DNA of 64,000 bases from Chlorobium sp. (GCA_005862225.1 SZXV01000011.1:62001-126000), one strand, 5' to 3'. Shown: positions 45,549-56,301, counted from the first letter of the stretch. Program-made: numbers and translations. Notes: generated by a model from the letters alone, not told the origin.

Positions 45549-46361
45549 AGCTTTTTCTCAATGATACCCACCTTTTCGACTACATCTTTAAATGCTGTTA
45601 TAATCCACCGAAGTAACTTCGAATATGCAGACGATATTAACGGTGTAATGCTAGCATCCAATACCAAAACCTGGATGAGGAAGATCAGTAAAACCGTTCC
45701 GGTATGAAAGTTTGATATTTTCAACTGTTGCATAACAATATCAACAGCAGGGGTGTACTTGTCCAATATTATCGTGACAAACAAAGCAAAGGAATAAAAC
45801 ACTATACGAAGCCCTTGGGCAGAGATACGTGCCAAGTCATTTATGAAATGCAGCTTTATTAAAAACAGTTGCGTATCACGAATTGGTAGCCAAATAGAAT
45901 CAACCGATTTTTTATGAATCTTTGATCGTTCAAACGATTCCTGTGCAATTGGTAAAACATCTTTAATTTGAGACTCACACTGTTCTAATTCTGCCAATTT
46001 TACCTTCATTAACTTATTTATACGATAACGTTCTGACATATTAATGTTCGACTGTTCAAGTGCTGCTTTTAGCTTAAGACACTCTTCGTTAATTTCCGTT
46101 GGAAAGGCTTGGTTACCTTTCTCTACAGCAGGTTTTGTGCTTTACAAGCAACTTTTTTGTCAGCGAATCAGTCACGGAGTTTAGACGATCCTGAATTTTG
46201 AAATATTTACTTTCAAGGCTTTTAGTTTTTGAAGTCAGATAGATATCGAAAGCTGAAATGGCATACAAACATACAGGTCTGTGGTCACACCATTTACTCT
46301 GGAGTGCCTCGTTGCATTCAGAAAGCAGTTGATCGAATGGATTTTCCTGAAAATCACCCAT
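45404..46361 (-). pseudogene. Membrane protein gene with a frameshift and a lost 3' end
   Basis: The frame starts at ATG 46361 (MGDFQENPFDQLLSECNEAL) and ends at a TAA at 46113. A one-base shift in the A-run near 46138 gives a continuation: KPAVEKGNQAFPTEINEECL to MSERYRINKL and on. The second part has two hydrophobic segments (FYSFALFVTIILD and VLLIFLIQVLVLD) and ends near LCDAEIILEES at about 45530. Past that point the frame reads out-of-phase radC DNA (PPKPPPSP...). No family recognised. A recombination or deletion probably joined it to radC. Confidence 0.65.
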
Positions 46362-46651
46362 GAATTATCTCCAAGTTTACTTTAACAGACTGAACCATAT
46401 AATTCGGCTAAAATCTGTTATTTTAAAGCAAGTAATCGGGATTATGTATGCTGGCAGTAAGTGCGCCCCACCACTTCTTCCAGTATTTTTTCAATAATCT
46501 ATTGTGTTTTTTGAGTTTGCACAGCACCGAAGCTGCTTGAACGTCAATATTTGCGGATACCCTGCCTCCTTGGGTTTTTTTCTGCATTACTGACAGATAT
46601 TTCTTTCTACCCACTCGGCAACAACAAAAGTTCATTATGCAGAACAGGCGG

Positions 46652-47266
46652 TTACTGCCAGTCGGTTGGCTTTTGCAGGAGAAATCCATCTCGTTTTTTC
46701 ACCGGTTCGTCAAACTGGCTCTCAACCAGTTTTTTTCGTCCGATCGTCATTGAACCTTTTGCAACCAATGCGACAGATTGATTATGCCGTTTTGGTGGAC
46801 ATGCTACAAAGACTCTTTTCAATGGAAATAGTTCATGAATTTGACGAATTGGCGGGACCAGATCACTATCGCCTGAAATCAACATGGCCATGTCGTACTC
46901 ATCCTGATAGGCCCCTATCAGCATCTGAGTGGCAATATTGACATCGGTCATTTTTTCATTGTAGGAGGCCCAAATATTCCCACAACGTTTGCATTCTATG
47001 GTGTTTCTCTGGTAGTGACCGTATAAGATGTGTACTCCTTCTGACTCAAGCGCTTCGATATATGTTGTTTGCCGTTTTTGCTTGTCAGGGTTGTCACTAA
47101 CTCTGCTGGTAAAATATTTTACGCAGACCAGTTCCTGATTCGGCTTCAGCAGGTTTGTTGCCAAAAGCTTCAGGTTTAACCATTTACAGTAGTCATACCC
47201 TGCTTCAAGCATACCAAAATAGAGGTTAAATCCATCAACATAGACTTGTACCCTTTCTTTTTTCAT
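46652..47266 (-). CDS. NYN-domain (PIN-like) putative RNase
   Basis: 204 residues. The N-terminal strand VYVDGFNLYFGM holds the first catalytic Asp/Asn pair of NYN domains. The other acidic residues are in EKMTDVNIATQMLIGAY and LISGDSDLVPPIRQI. A CKRCGNIW segment adds one zinc-knuckle pair. NYN proteins are usually metal-dependent RNases. It is a common accessory or defence-island gene. The start has a weak ribosome-binding site (GTATGA region); the far end overlaps nothing coding. Confidence 0.85.
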   Translation of the reverse strand: MKKERVQVYVDGFNLYFGMLEAGYDYCKWLNLKLLATNLLKPNQELVCVKYFTSRVSDNPDKQKRQTTYIEALESEGVHILYGHYQRNTIECKRCGNIWASYNEKMTDVNIATQMLIGAYQDEYDMAMLISGDSDLVPPIRQIHELFPLKRVFVACPPKRHNQSVALVAKGSMTIGRKKLVESQFDEPVKKRDGFLLQKPTDWQ

Positions 47267-47942
47267 AGTGAGTATTTTCTTTATTCATAACTATCGTTTA
47301 TATTGAAAACATAACATCACCAGAGATAGCATCTCCGGTCTGACGCTTTCAACTTGGTTGGGAGCGTTTCTTTTTTATACCCTGCCTTTATCGATATTCT
47401 TTTCTGCAATCCTTTTGCTCATCTCCCTTTTATTTGCATCGAGCTTTACTTTTTGTATGGAAACCATCATACGGGAATAACTGAGTATCAATATACACAA
47501 GGACTATAATTTAAAGCGCTTGTGCGGTTTTTTTTCTTCATTAATCACGCTCCCCTACTTGGCTTTTTTACGCCTTGTTTATAGATATTTCTTTCTATTT
47601 AATAATGAATTTCAGTATATTTTATTTGATAATTATATCTATGCACTTAAACAAAATGTGGTATGGGCGGAGATGGTGCTGGTAATGGGGCGGCTGGTAA
47701 TCGACCTGGTGCAGGTGGTTATGCGGAGGGAGCGGAGCGGTTGTTCAGTCAGGCGGAGGTTGATGCGCTGCTTGCTGCGGCTTCGGCGGCGCGGACGGTT
47801 TGATACTCCCTGCCTTTTGGCTTTTCTGCCTGAATATCGGTTTAAACCTGCTGCCGCTGACCCTTATAATAAATGGCAATGATGAAAGTAACACCACCAT
47901 CTTTTAGTTTGACTTCTCGAACTGAAACGCTATAGAATGGGC
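47267..47942. other. Gap with one degraded-looking ORF
   Basis: 676 bases at the right edge of the island. A plus-strand ORF at 47663-47803 gives 46 residues: MGGDGAGNGAAGNRPGAGG, then YAEGAERLFSQAEVDALLAA. It is likely a gene fragment, with Gly-rich linker and short acidic helix, and no clear start signal. Nothing else was recognised. Confidence 0.4.
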
Positions 47943-47946
47943 ATAA

Positions 47947-47972
47947 AAAAAGGGCGACCAAGATCACCCTTT
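47947..47972 (-). terminator. Terminator of hemN
   Basis: On the minus strand AAAGGGTGA-TCTTGG-TCGCCCTTT forms a 9-base stem (one G-U pair), followed by TTTT. It lies 20 bases past the hemN stop. Confidence 0.8.
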
Positions 47973-47991
47973 AACGTTGAAAAGTCGATGA

Positions 47992-49410
47992 TCAACTACT
48001 TAACTGCGCTTTCGCCAGCCGGGCTTTTTCAATATAGGTCTTCTGGATGTCACGCGACACGTTGTATGCCTTCGAAAGACTGTCGGAACTCCAGAGTCGT
48101 GCATCGAATGCCATACAGATATTTCTGAGGAACGGAATGCCGACTTCGGTGACGCGGACACTTTTATCACCCAAAACAACCAGCCCGTCATTCTCCATAT
48201 CTTCAAGACGATACAGAGCGATATCAAGTTCTTCGGTATAGAGCTTCGGGTCTGCCCATGAGGTCTGCTGTTTGCACATCAGGTTGAGGATGTGACGACG
48301 AAGCACCAGATCTTCATCGGTGAGCAAATGACCACGATGCAGCGGGAAACGACCTTCGTTCACCGCTTTTATGTATTCGTCATCGGTGCGCTCGTTCTGG
48401 GCGAAAGCATACCAGGTGTCGCTGATTGAGGATGAACCCAGCGCCAGCATCATCTGTGTTGTATTTTCGGTATAACCCATGAAGTTACGGTGCAGTGTCC
48501 CGTTTTTCGCTGCTATATAGAGCGCATCTCCTTCAATGGCAAAATGGTCCATCCCAATCTCGTGGTAACCAATGGATTCAAGCATCGCGCTGCCTTTGTC
48601 GTACAGCTCCTGTTTGACATCGCCAACCGGCAGATCCTCCTCCTTGAACTTCCTCTGGCCCTCGTACATGTGAGGGTTATGTCCATAGGCATAAAAGGCG
48701 AGGCGGTCAGGTTTCAGCTCCATCACCTTCTGGATGGTATCGGTAATGGTGGCAATCGTCTGTTTGGGAAGACCGTAAACAAGGTCAAAATTGATAGAGG
48801 TAAAGCCGATTTCACGGGCAAGATCGATCTTCTCCTTGACCAGTTCAAATGACTGGAGACGATTGATCTCCTGCTGTACAACCGGGTCGAAATCCTGGAT
48901 ACCGAAACTCATGCGGCGGAATCCAACACTGTACAGGGCTTCAAGGTGTTCCCTTGATGTAGACTTTGGATTGGTCTCGAAGCTGAACATGTAGTTGTCC
49001 ATCTTGTTGACATTTTTGCAGATACCGTCGATGAGCCTGATCAGGTTTTCAGGGCTGAAAAACGTGGGAGTACCGCCGCCTATGTGCAGCTCTTTTACAT
49101 TCAGCCTGCCGGGGAAAACGTCGGTATACATTTTCCACTCTGTGAGGAGCGCCTCAAGATAGGGTGTTTCGTAAGAGTGATCCTGGGTGCGGTGAGCGTT
49201 GCATCCGCAGAAGTAACAGTGGTTCTCACAGTAGGGAATATGAATGTACAGGCTGATTCCGGTCGTCTCGTTGCTGTCGTTAAAACCTTTGACCATCGCC
49301 TCCTTCCACTGCTCCTGGGTAACACCGTCGGTGCTCCATGAGGGGATGGTGGGATAGCTGGTATAACGAGGCCCGGGATTGCTGTACTTGACTGCGAGAT
49401 TGATTGCCAT
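47992..49410 (-). CDS. hemN: Oxygen-independent coproporphyrinogen III oxidase
   Basis: 472 residues. The radical-SAM cluster motif is in [15 protein letters not shown], with C61, C65 and C68. [14 protein letters not shown] and [11 protein letters not shown] are also typical. It oxidatively decarboxylates coproporphyrinogen III without oxygen for haem and bacteriochlorophyll synthesis, as expected for an anaerobic phototroph. The N-terminal [11 protein letters not shown] marks true HemN rather than HemW. It sits opposite to purE with about 130 bases between starts. Confidence 0.95.
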   Translation of the reverse strand: MAINLAVKYSNPGPRYTSYPTIPSWSTDGVTQEQWKEAMVKGFNDSNETTGISLYIHIPYCENHCYFCGCNAHRTQDHSYETPYLEALLTEWKMYTDVFPGRLNVKELHIGGGTPTFFSPENLIRLIDGICKNVNKMDNYMFSFETNPKSTSREHLEALYSVGFRRMSFGIQDFDPVVQQEINRLQSFELVKEKIDLAREIGFTSINFDLVYGLPKQTIATITDTIQKVMELKPDRLAFYAYGHNPHMYEGQRKFKEEDLPVGDVKQELYDKGSAMLESIGYHEIGMDHFAIEGDALYIAAKNGTLHRNFMGYTENTTQMMLALGSSSISDTWYAFAQNERTDDEYIKAVNEGRFPLHRGHLLTDEDLVLRRHILNLMCKQQTSWADPKLYTEELDIALYRLEDMENDGLVVLGDKSVRVTEVGIPFLRNICMAFDARLWSSDSLSKAYNVSRDIQKTYIEKARLAKAQLSS

Positions 49411-49539
49411 TGTTATCTTTCCTCTGCAAGGATTATTTTTTAAATTGATTCTCGGGAAAATACATAAAACTCGGCAATTTCATAAATCGTTAGCCCATAA
49501 ACAGGCCCGGAAAGGCTTGGTATAAACATTTTTACATAT

Positions 49540-50067
49540 ATGAAACACAACGCAGCGCCGCCCGACAGACCGGTTGTCGGCATCATCATGGGTTCTGACT
49601 CCGATTTCGAGATCATGAAGGAGGCCGTAGCGGCACTTGATGATTTTAATATTGCTTCGGAGATTTCGGTTATTTCGGCTCACCGTACACCGCAAGACCT
49701 TGAACAGTATGCCTCGTCGGCCATTGAACGCGGTCTGAAGGTCATTATTGCGGGGGCCGGGGGCGCCGCGCATCTTCCTGGTGTTACGGCAGCCATGACG
49801 GTGCTGCCGGTAATCGGAGTGCCGATTTTCAGTAAAAAACTCAATGGGCAGGACTCGCTCTACTCTATTGTACAGATGCCCGCAGGTATCCCCGTGGCCA
49901 CCGTCGGCATTGACAATGCCCGCAATGCTGCGCTGCTTGCCGTGCAGATTCTTGCTCTTTCAGATGAAGCACTGATGGCTTCCCTGCTCCAGTTCCGCGT
50001 AAAACTTGCCGACGCATCGCGCCAGAAAACCGCCAAAATCCGCGAAAAGCTCCATGCAAAAAGCTGA
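49540..50067 (+). CDS. purE: N5-carboxyaminoimidazole ribonucleotide mutase
   Basis: 175 residues. [31 protein letters not shown] and [13 protein letters not shown] are the class I PurE motifs; the His of SAHRT is catalytic. It moves the carboxyl group in de novo purine synthesis. It may be cotranscribed with the overlapping cupin gene. Confidence 0.97.
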   Translation: MKHNAAPPDRPVVGIIMGSDSDFEIMKEAVAALDDFNIASEISVISAHRTPQDLEQYASSAIERGLKVIIAGAGGAAHLPGVTAAMTVLPVIGVPIFSKKLNGQDSLYSIVQMPAGIPVATVGIDNARNAALLAVQILALSDEALMASLLQFRVKLADASRQKTAKIREKLHAKS

Positions 50068-50554
50068 GTTCTGGATAGAGAACCTGAAGCTTGAACCACA
50101 TCCCGAAGGAGGCTTCTATCGCGAAACATACCGGAGTGCTGGTTCGTATGCCTTTCATGAAGAGAGTCTGTTCAAAGGCTCTCGCTCCTGGGCAACCTCA
50201 ATTTATTATCTGCTGAGGGGTGGTGATCGATCAGCGTTGCACCGGATTCATTCGGATGAGTTGTGGTTTTACCATGCAGGAACTTCTTTGACCGTATACT
50301 TTTTCCCGGAAACAGGGGAACCCTCCAGCTTTACTCTTGGACCGGAGCTTGACAAGGGAGAGTGTTTGCAGGAGTGTGTACCGGCAAAAAGCTGGTTCGG
50401 AGCCTGTTGTGACAACGCTGATGAAGAGAGCTATTCGCTGGTCAGTTGTGTTGTGGCTCCAGGGTTTGATTTTCGGGACTTTGCTTTTGCCGACAGAAAC
50501 AATTTGTTGAAGCAATTTCCCGGACATACCTCTATCATCGAGCTTCTCACCTGA
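50054..50554 (+). CDS. DUF985 cupin protein
   Basis: 166 residues from ATG at 50054, overlapping the purE end by 14 bases. It has [49 protein letters not shown] and ending [15 protein letters not shown], typical of DUF985 (cupin_5). The fold is a small beta-barrel; the substrate is unknown. Nothing links it to purine synthesis except the overlap. Confidence 0.88.
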   Translation: MQKAEFWIENLKLEPHPEGGFYRETYRSAGSYAFHEESLFKGSRSWATSIYYLLRGGDRSALHRIHSDELWFYHAGTSLTVYFFPETGEPSSFTLGPELDKGECLQECVPAKSWFGACCDNADEESYSLVSCVVAPGFDFRDFAFADRNNLLKQFPGHTSIIELLT

Positions 50555-50671
50555 TTTTTCTGTAAATCCGGAACTTATGCGGAGATTTCCCTCTTTTTTA
50601 TACTTTTATCCACAGAGTAACATAATCAGTATAATTTTATACGCAGTATTTAACGAAAGGTAGCATTGGAG

Positions 50672-51976
50672 ATGAAAAAGAGGGTAGTCATTGTTGGTGG
50701 AGGATTTGCTGGGCTCAATGCCGCCAGAGTTCTTGGCAATAAGCTCGATATTGAGGTGACCCTTATCGACAGAAAAAACTATCACTTGTTCCAGCCACTC
50801 CTCTATCAGGTCGCGATGGCTGCTCTTGGAGAGGGTGATATTGCTGCCCCATTAAGAAATATGCTGGCAAACTACAGAAACATCACCGTCTTTAAGGGTA
50901 TAGTAAAACATATTGATACTGAGAATAAAACGCTTGTTACCGATTTCAACGAAATCCCTTACGATTATCTGATTCTTGCCTGCGGGGTACAGCATCACTA
51001 TTTTGGTCACAACGAATGGGAGGAGTTTGCGCCCGGCCTGAAAACCCTGGCCCAGGCAAAAGAGATACGCCGGCGGGTTATGGAGGCATACGAACGGGCT
51101 GAACGTACAACGGATTTTGTTGAACGCAAAAAGCTGCTCACGTTTGTGATTGTCGGTGGCGGACCGACCGGCGTCGAACTTGCTGGCTCCATCGGTGAAA
51201 TGAGCCGCTACACGCTTTCAAAATTTTACAGGAATATTGACCCTAAACTGACCAGAATTTTTATTGTTGAAGCTGCGCCTCGGATTCTTGGTTCATTTTC
51301 ACCTGATCTGGCCAGCAAGGCTACCCGTTCGCTTGAAAAGCTTGGCGTGCAGGTTTGGACAAACAGTATGGTCAGCGATGTTGATGCTGATGGAGTGCAA
51401 ATCGGAAATGAACGCATCGAGGCAGCAACGGTACTGTGGGCGGCAGGTGTTACCGCCATTGAGATTGGCAAAACAATGGAAGGAGTTGAAACCGACCCGA
51501 TAGGACGCATCATTGTCGCTGAAGATCTCAGCATTCCGGGACATCCGGAAATATTTGTCGGCGGCGACCTTGCTCACTTTGTTGCTGCTAATGGATGCCC
51601 ACTGCCCGGCCTTGCGCCCGTTGCCCTGCAGCAGGGCAGAGCGATCGGCAAAAATATTTTGCTTGATCTCAAAACAAAGGCAAGAAAAGTGTTCCGTTAC
51701 AGGGATAAAGGGCAAATGGCAACCATTGGAAAAAACAAGGCCATTGTCGAGTTCGGCAACCTGAAGTTTGATGGTATTCTTGCCTGGTTCACCTGGTTGC
51801 TGGTCCATATCTATTTTCTGACCAGCTTTCGTCACAAGGTTTTTGTACTCCTGCAATGGGGATGGTCATATTTCACGTTCAGTTATGGCGCCCGGCTGAT
51901 TGTCAACCGCGAATGGAGATTCTATGGCAGCAGCGACAAATGCCCTGAGAATCTTGGAAAAAATGATCGGAAATGA
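50672..51976 (+). CDS. ndh: Type II NADH dehydrogenase
   Basis: 434 residues from ATG at 50672. A TTG two codons earlier (50666) has better spacing to GAAAGG and could be the true start. FAD-binding motif IVGGGFAGLNAARVL and NADH-binding motif VIVGGGPTGVELAGSIGEM are present. The C-terminal hydrophobic segment (WFTWLLVHIYFL) anchors it to the membrane. It passes electrons from NADH to quinone without pumping protons. Confidence 0.9.
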   Translation: MKKRVVIVGGGFAGLNAARVLGNKLDIEVTLIDRKNYHLFQPLLYQVAMAALGEGDIAAPLRNMLANYRNITVFKGIVKHIDTENKTLVTDFNEIPYDYLILACGVQHHYFGHNEWEEFAPGLKTLAQAKEIRRRVMEAYERAERTTDFVERKKLLTFVIVGGGPTGVELAGSIGEMSRYTLSKFYRNIDPKLTRIFIVEAAPRILGSFSPDLASKATRSLEKLGVQVWTNSMVSDVDADGVQIGNERIEAATVLWAAGVTAIEIGKTMEGVETDPIGRIIVAEDLSIPGHPEIFVGGDLAHFVAANGCPLPGLAPVALQQGRAIGKNILLDLKTKARKVFRYRDKGQMATIGKNKAIVEFGNLKFDGILAWFTWLLVHIYFLTSFRHKVFVLLQWGWSYFTFSYGARLIVNREWRFYGSSDKCPENLGKNDRK

Positions 51977-52185
51977 CGAAACAGATTAATGCACCTATGG
52001 TCATAGGGATGGTGCTGGCCGTCACCTTTATTGGTATTTCGCTCTACATCCTGCTTATGCCCCTTCCTGCCGCCTTTGCCGGAAAGAATGACCTCCAGCT
52101 TTACGCCATGCTGACTGGCTCTTATGGAGTATGGCGTGCTTTTCGGGTTTACCTGAACTGGAAAGATTTGCAGGAAGACAACTGA
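51973..52185 (+). CDS. Small membrane protein following ndh
   Basis: 70 residues, with start overlapping the ndh stop (ATGA). Two hydrophobic helices: MVIGMVLAVTFIGISLYILL, and a segment LYAMLTGSYGVWRAFRVYL. Similar small proteins occur in Bacteroidota/Chlorobiota genomes; function unknown. Confidence 0.7.
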   Translation: MTKQINAPMVIGMVLAVTFIGISLYILLMPLPAAFAGKNDLQLYAMLTGSYGVWRAFRVYLNWKDLQEDN

Positions 52186-52382
52186 GCAAAACATGCCGAC
52201 TGTTTACCGGCACCATTGCAAATCGTTTCCTTTTCTCCAGTAATTTATTTTTTCCGTAGATTACGCCTGATCTTTAGTAAAAAAGCTAGAAAGGATGCCG
52301 CCTGATGTTCTGAGTCAATCACGTCTGAGTGGCTTGTCCATCATAATGTAGTTTGAGAATATTTATAAAGAAGAGAACGACG

Positions 52383-53597
52383 ATGACACCACTACCCGTC
52401 ACCCAGGAAACCGAACAGAGTCTGTTTTTTCATAATTATGCAAGGCTGCCTATAGCGGTAACCCATGGCGAAGGTGTCTGGCTCGTCAGTGATGATGGCA
52501 CCCGTTATCTCGACATGATTGCAGGCATCGGCGTCAATGCCCTTGGTTATGGCGACAAACGCCTTGCTGAGGCAATCAGCACCCAGGCAGCAAAACTCAT
52601 CCATGCGTCGAACCTCTTTATGATGCAGCCGCAGTTTACGCTGGCTGAAAAGCTGCTTGAGCTTTCGGGCTTGTCGAAGGTCTTTTTTGGCAACAGCGGT
52701 ACCGAGGCCATTGAAGCTGCCATCAAAATAGCAAGAAAATGGGCTGGCCAGTTCGGCAATCCACAGAAAAAAGAGGTGCTGTCGCTGAGCAACTGCTTTC
52801 ATGGCAGAACCTATGGCGCCATGTCGCTGACGGCAAAACCGAAATATGTTGACGGGTTTGAGCCGCTGCTTGATGGAACCGGCATGATTAACTTTAACGA
52901 TATCAGCGATCTGGAAGAGAAGGTTTCCGAGAATACCGCTGCCGTTTTTGTTGAAGTGGTACAGGGCGAAGGTGGCATTCACCGGATTTCTCAGCAGTTT
53001 ATTGACCGTCTGAAAGAGCTTCGTCAGCAATACAACTTTTTGATTGTCGCTGATGACATTCAGGCTGGCTGCGGAAGAACCGGCACATTTTTCAGCTATA
53101 CGCAAGTTAATGCTGAGCCCGATCTTGTCTGTCTTGCAAAACCGCTTGGAGGCGGGCTGCCCTTGTCAGCCGTTATCGGCAGCGAAAAAGTTGCTGATGT
53201 TCTGAGTTATGGCAACCATGGCACCACTTTCGGGGGAAACCCGGTGGCATGTGCGGCCGGTATTGCGATGATCAAAGCTATCGAAGAAGACAATCTGATG
53301 GAAAATGCCGCAACCATTGGCAAATACATCAATGATGAGATAGAGAAACTGGCAGCAAAACATCCGCAGATTCTTGAAATCCGTCAGTATGGGCTGATGA
53401 TCGGCATCACCGTCGACAAGGAGGCAAAATATTATGCTGGCAAAGCACTTCTGAAACATGTTCTTGTCAATGCTACCAGCGTTAACGTTATCAGGCTTCT
53501 TCCGCCGCTGACGATCAGCCGTGAAGAGGCTCAACACTGTATTGCAACACTTGATGAAATCTTTACCGAAGAAGAAGCCGCAGAAAAAGCCTGTTGA
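52383..53597 (+). CDS. argD: Acetylornithine/succinyl-diaminopimelate-type aminotransferase
   Basis: 404 residues from ATG at 52383. Class III PLP enzyme: [20 protein letters not shown], the PLP-binding Asp in [16 protein letters not shown] and Lys in [17 protein letters not shown]. ArgD fits best: [17 protein letters not shown] and [11 protein letters not shown]. The DDIQxGCGRTG signature is shared with EctB-type enzymes, so another omega-aminotransferase role is possible. It overlaps the DUF3098 gene at its 3' end. Confidence 0.85.
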   Translation: MTPLPVTQETEQSLFFHNYARLPIAVTHGEGVWLVSDDGTRYLDMIAGIGVNALGYGDKRLAEAISTQAAKLIHASNLFMMQPQFTLAEKLLELSGLSKVFFGNSGTEAIEAAIKIARKWAGQFGNPQKKEVLSLSNCFHGRTYGAMSLTAKPKYVDGFEPLLDGTGMINFNDISDLEEKVSENTAAVFVEVVQGEGGIHRISQQFIDRLKELRQQYNFLIVADDIQAGCGRTGTFFSYTQVNAEPDLVCLAKPLGGGLPLSAVIGSEKVADVLSYGNHGTTFGGNPVACAAGIAMIKAIEEDNLMENAATIGKYINDEIEKLAAKHPQILEIRQYGLMIGITVDKEAKYYAGKALLKHVLVNATSVNVIRLLPPLTISREEAQHCIATLDEIFTEEEAAEKAC

Positions 53598-53817
53598 AAA
53601 AGCTGTCGTCACCATGCCCCTTGGAGCAATCAATTATCTTATGATTGCTGTCGGGGCATTGGTCATCGCTGGAAGCTATTTCGGAATGTATCTGGAGCGA
53701 GCTGTTGATGGCTTTTTCGCCCTCTATATCAGCCCATTTACCTTGACAGGAAGTTATATCTGGATTATTTTTGCTCTCCTCTATCGTTCAAAAAAAAAGA
53801 GAAATGCAACGATATGA
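53554..53817 (+). CDS. DUF3098-like small membrane protein
   Basis: 87 residues from ATG at 53554, which lies within argD; a later ATG at 53614 starts after the argD stop. A lysine-rich N-terminus is followed by two hydrophobic helices: [18 protein letters not shown] and [17 protein letters not shown]. The layout resembles DUF3098. The function is unknown. Confidence 0.55.
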   Translation: MKSLPKKKPQKKPVEKAVVTMPLGAINYLMIAVGALVIAGSYFGMYLERAVDGFFALYISPFTLTGSYIWIIFALLYRSKKKRNATI

Positions 53818-53819
53818 CG

Positions 53820-54371
53820 CTATTGTTTCAGAAAAGTGATGATGTCTTTATCAAATTCACTTACGACATCATACATTCTTGCCCCATAATTTTTGTGGGT
53901 ATGCTCCGGTGACCATTCGCAAAAGAAGGTTTTGGTACCGGTTTTGCCAATATCGTTGCCTTTTTCCAAAGTAATATAACGGAATACGCTGCCCTTTCTG
54001 ACCAGAGCAGCATGAACACAGAGAGGCTCGATTATGGGTTCTGGAAATGAGATCAGGACAAGATCGAAACCTGGATGATGTTCAGGAACAATTTTGATGC
54101 CGGAAGCGTATGATTTGCCTAAGGGTTTCTCAACGATATCAAGGAAGGGTGCTGTTTTTCCTGTGAAAAGATCATTGAAAAACAGGGAACCATTATTGGA
54201 AAAAAGTATACCGGGAAGAACCGCATGATGAAGAGTGTAGATATTACTTATCTCATCTTTTTCTGTGACAGGTGTCGCAGCTATGAGCAAAGATGGCGTG
54301 GCAAATAAAAGTCCGCCACACAACAAGAACAGCAGCAAAAAGATCCGGGTATATCGTTTTTTGTTTTTCAT
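53820..54371 (-). CDS. Exported protein at the end of the tonB-exb cluster
   Basis: 183 residues. A signal peptide (KKRYTRIFLLLFLLCGGLLF, cut near IAATP) precedes a soluble domain with no recognised family. Notable are two HHP/HH pairs (LHHAV and PEHHPGFD) and a single CEWSPEHTHKNYG near the end. It lies 36 bases past tonB on the same strand, so it may belong to the same transcript and work in the periplasm with TonB-dependent uptake. Confidence 0.65.
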   Translation of the reverse strand: MKNKKRYTRIFLLLFLLCGGLLFATPSLLIAATPVTEKDEISNIYTLHHAVLPGILFSNNGSLFFNDLFTGKTAPFLDIVEKPLGKSYASGIKIVPEHHPGFDLVLISFPEPIIEPLCVHAALVRKGSVFRYITLEKGNDIGKTGTKTFFCEWSPEHTHKNYGARMYDVVSEFDKDIITFLKQ

Positions 54372-54407
54372 AGTCCAGAAGTTTGTTGGAACATAGGCAA
54401 CCTATCC

Positions 54408-55214
54408 TCAATCGAGCTGGAACCTTATCGGCACGGTAAACCAGACCTTGATCGGGCTGCCGTTCTGAATACCGGGATAGTATTTCGACTCCATCACCGA
54501 CTTGATGGCCACGGCATCAAACACTTCACAGTCGGCAGGAATACGCTTCATAACCTTTGCCTTGAGTGGACGACCGTCCTCAGCAATGAGAACGCTGACA
54601 AAGACTTTTCCGGTAATACCGGCAATTCTTGCCATCTCGGGGTAAGCCGGTTTTTTCTGTTCAAGAAATCCCGGCATTTTTTCGCAAGGGATAAACATCG
54701 GCACCTCATCGCCTGAAGAGGCTCCCCCACCACTACCTTGTGTCTGGATAGCCTGTTTCAACTCTTTCTGCGTAGCAATAGTCTGTTCAGGAGGAACCTC
54801 ATCCTGACCGACCTTTTTGATTTTTCCGACACTCGGAGGAACCGGGACTGCGGGAGATGAAGGAGTCACCGGAACTGGCTCCGGAATATTGAGCGGTGGA
54901 GGCGGAGGGAGCTGTGTGACACTGGTAACAACTTCGTAACACTCAACCATAGGCTTGTCATCATTGGCAAACAAGCCCGTCCATGAAACAAGACGCTGCC
55001 AATTGGCGGTAACCAGCCAGAAAATTCCAAGAAGGGCAATCGCGGTAATGACACCGTGTGTGAGAAAAAGATGAGCCTGACGCCGCAGCACAAGATTGCC
55101 GTAATACAACTGCCTTAGGCGGTCAGTATCAAGAAACTGTTCACCGAAAGACCAAGACGACAAGGCTTTTTTTCGAAATGTATCCTGATGTATGTCTTTA
55201 ATTTTTGAGGACAC
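54408..55214 (-). CDS. tonB: TonB-family energy transducer
   Basis: 268 residues. The N-terminal cytoplasmic part is followed by one membrane helix at 50-70 (FLTHGVITAIALLGIFWLV). A proline-rich spacer runs from about 95 to 140 (PPPPPLNIPEPVPVTPSS). The TonB C-terminal domain has YPEMARIAGITGKVFVSVLI and VWFTVPIRFQLD. It couples ExbB-ExbD proton flow to outer-membrane receptors. The large cytoplasmic N-terminal region is seen in TonBs of the Bacteroidota/Chlorobiota line. Confidence 0.92.
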   Translation of the reverse strand: MSSKIKDIHQDTFRKKALSSWSFGEQFLDTDRLRQLYYGNLVLRRQAHLFLTHGVITAIALLGIFWLVTANWQRLVSWTGLFANDDKPMVECYEVVTSVTQLPPPPPLNIPEPVPVTPSSPAVPVPPSVGKIKKVGQDEVPPEQTIATQKELKQAIQTQGSGGGASSGDEVPMFIPCEKMPGFLEQKKPAYPEMARIAGITGKVFVSVLIAEDGRPLKAKVMKRIPADCEVFDAVAIKSVMESKYYPGIQNGSPIKVWFTVPIRFQLD

Positions 55215-55243
55215 CTGAAGAAACTCCTTTGCTGATTGCAGCC

Positions 55244-55768
55244 TTAAATAGCTCGTTGTATCTCGAGTGCATCTTGTTCGGTATAATCATCAAGGCTGAA
55301 CCTGTCTATCTTCATAAGATTCAGCTCATCGATAATATCAACAAGATGGTGGTACTTTGCTTTATCACTTATTTTTACGACAATGACCATTTTTGCGTTC
55401 GCCCCCGTCTGCTGCCTCAAAAGCTGACGCAACTGACTGCTCAATGCCAACTGGCGTGTATCTCCCGCATCGTAAAGAGGAACTTTTGTTGGCGCCTCAT
55501 CGCCCAGAGAGCAATAGGCCATCGTATCATCGGCAATCCGCAACGTCAGGACATTTTTTTCCGCAACCTTTACTTCAGTTTTTTCCGGCGGAATATTGAT
55601 CTCCATGGTATTGGATTTTGAAAAGGTCGTCGTCAGCATAAAAAAGGTGAGCAGAAGAAATGCCACGTCAACCATTGGTGTCATATCAAGATGAAACCCG
55701 ATCCTTTTTGAATGACGTCTGCCTTTTTTGGCGCTGCGCGGGCCGCTTTGAGAATCAACAATACCCAT
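55244..55768 (-). CDS. exbD: ExbD/TolR-family protein, second copy
   Basis: 174 residues. It contains [20 protein letters not shown], where the membrane Asp carries protons. A periplasmic domain follows. The stop of the first exbD and the start of this one overlap by one base (position 55768). It is longer at the N-terminus than the first copy ([12 protein letters not shown]). Pair of exbD genes in one operon. Confidence 0.93.
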   Translation of the reverse strand: MGIVDSQSGPRSAKKGRRHSKRIGFHLDMTPMVDVAFLLLTFFMLTTTFSKSNTMEINIPPEKTEVKVAEKNVLTLRIADDTMAYCSLGDEAPTKVPLYDAGDTRQLALSSQLRQLLRQQTGANAKMVIVVKISDKAKYHHLVDIIDELNLMKIDRFSLDDYTEQDALEIQRAI

Positions 55769-56301
55769 CAGCGAGCCTCCTTTTCAAGCACGGTAATCAG
55801 GTTAAAGGTAAGCATGTTGGCTTTCTTGTAGACCTTGATGACCTGGTTCACCGCTTCAAAACCTGCTCCTGAATCTGCCTTGATGACTGGTCGGAGCTTC
55901 TGGTCTGCAAAGCGTGCCATAACAACAAATTTGTCCAGTTCACCCGGCTCGACACGGAAATTATCGGCAAGCTTAAAGCTCTTCAGGGAATCGGCAATTG
56001 CAACAGAAGAAAAGCCTGCTGTCTGCAGTTTCGACTTCACAACAGCATTGAAAATCTTCTCCCTCGTCTGCTGCGAGGATACCCCCATGAAAAAGGTATT
56101 GTCGCTACTGACGGTGACGGTCAGAACATCCGACTCGGGAAGTTTGATCTGCGAATGAGATGAAGGAAGATCTATTCGCACCACTTCGGGCGGGCGAAAC
56201 TTGGTTGTGAGCATGAAAAAGGTCAGGAGAAGAAATGCCACATCCACCATAGGGGTCATATCTATCCTGAAGCCAATCCGTTTAGCCTTGATTCTCGACA
56301 T
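55768..56301 (-). CDS. exbD: ExbD/TolR-family protein, first copy
   Basis: 177 residues. It has [20 protein letters not shown] with the conserved Asp. The periplasmic domain differs clearly from the second copy, so the two are diverged paralogs. It starts at the base where exbB ends (56301), which points to coupled translation. Confidence 0.93.
   Translation of the reverse strand: MSRIKAKRIGFRIDMTPMVDVAFLLLTFFMLTTKFRPPEVVRIDLPSSHSQIKLPESDVLTVTVSSDNTFFMGVSSQQTREKIFNAVVKSKLQTAGFSSVAIADSLKSFKLADNFRVEPGELDKFVVMARFADQKLRPVIKADSGAGFEAVNQVIKVYKKANMLTFNLITVLEKEAR

Noticed and set aside
46423-46689. 88-codon minus-strand frame after the NYN gene
   Set aside because: It overlaps the NYN C-terminus and has no recognisable domain; probably chance.
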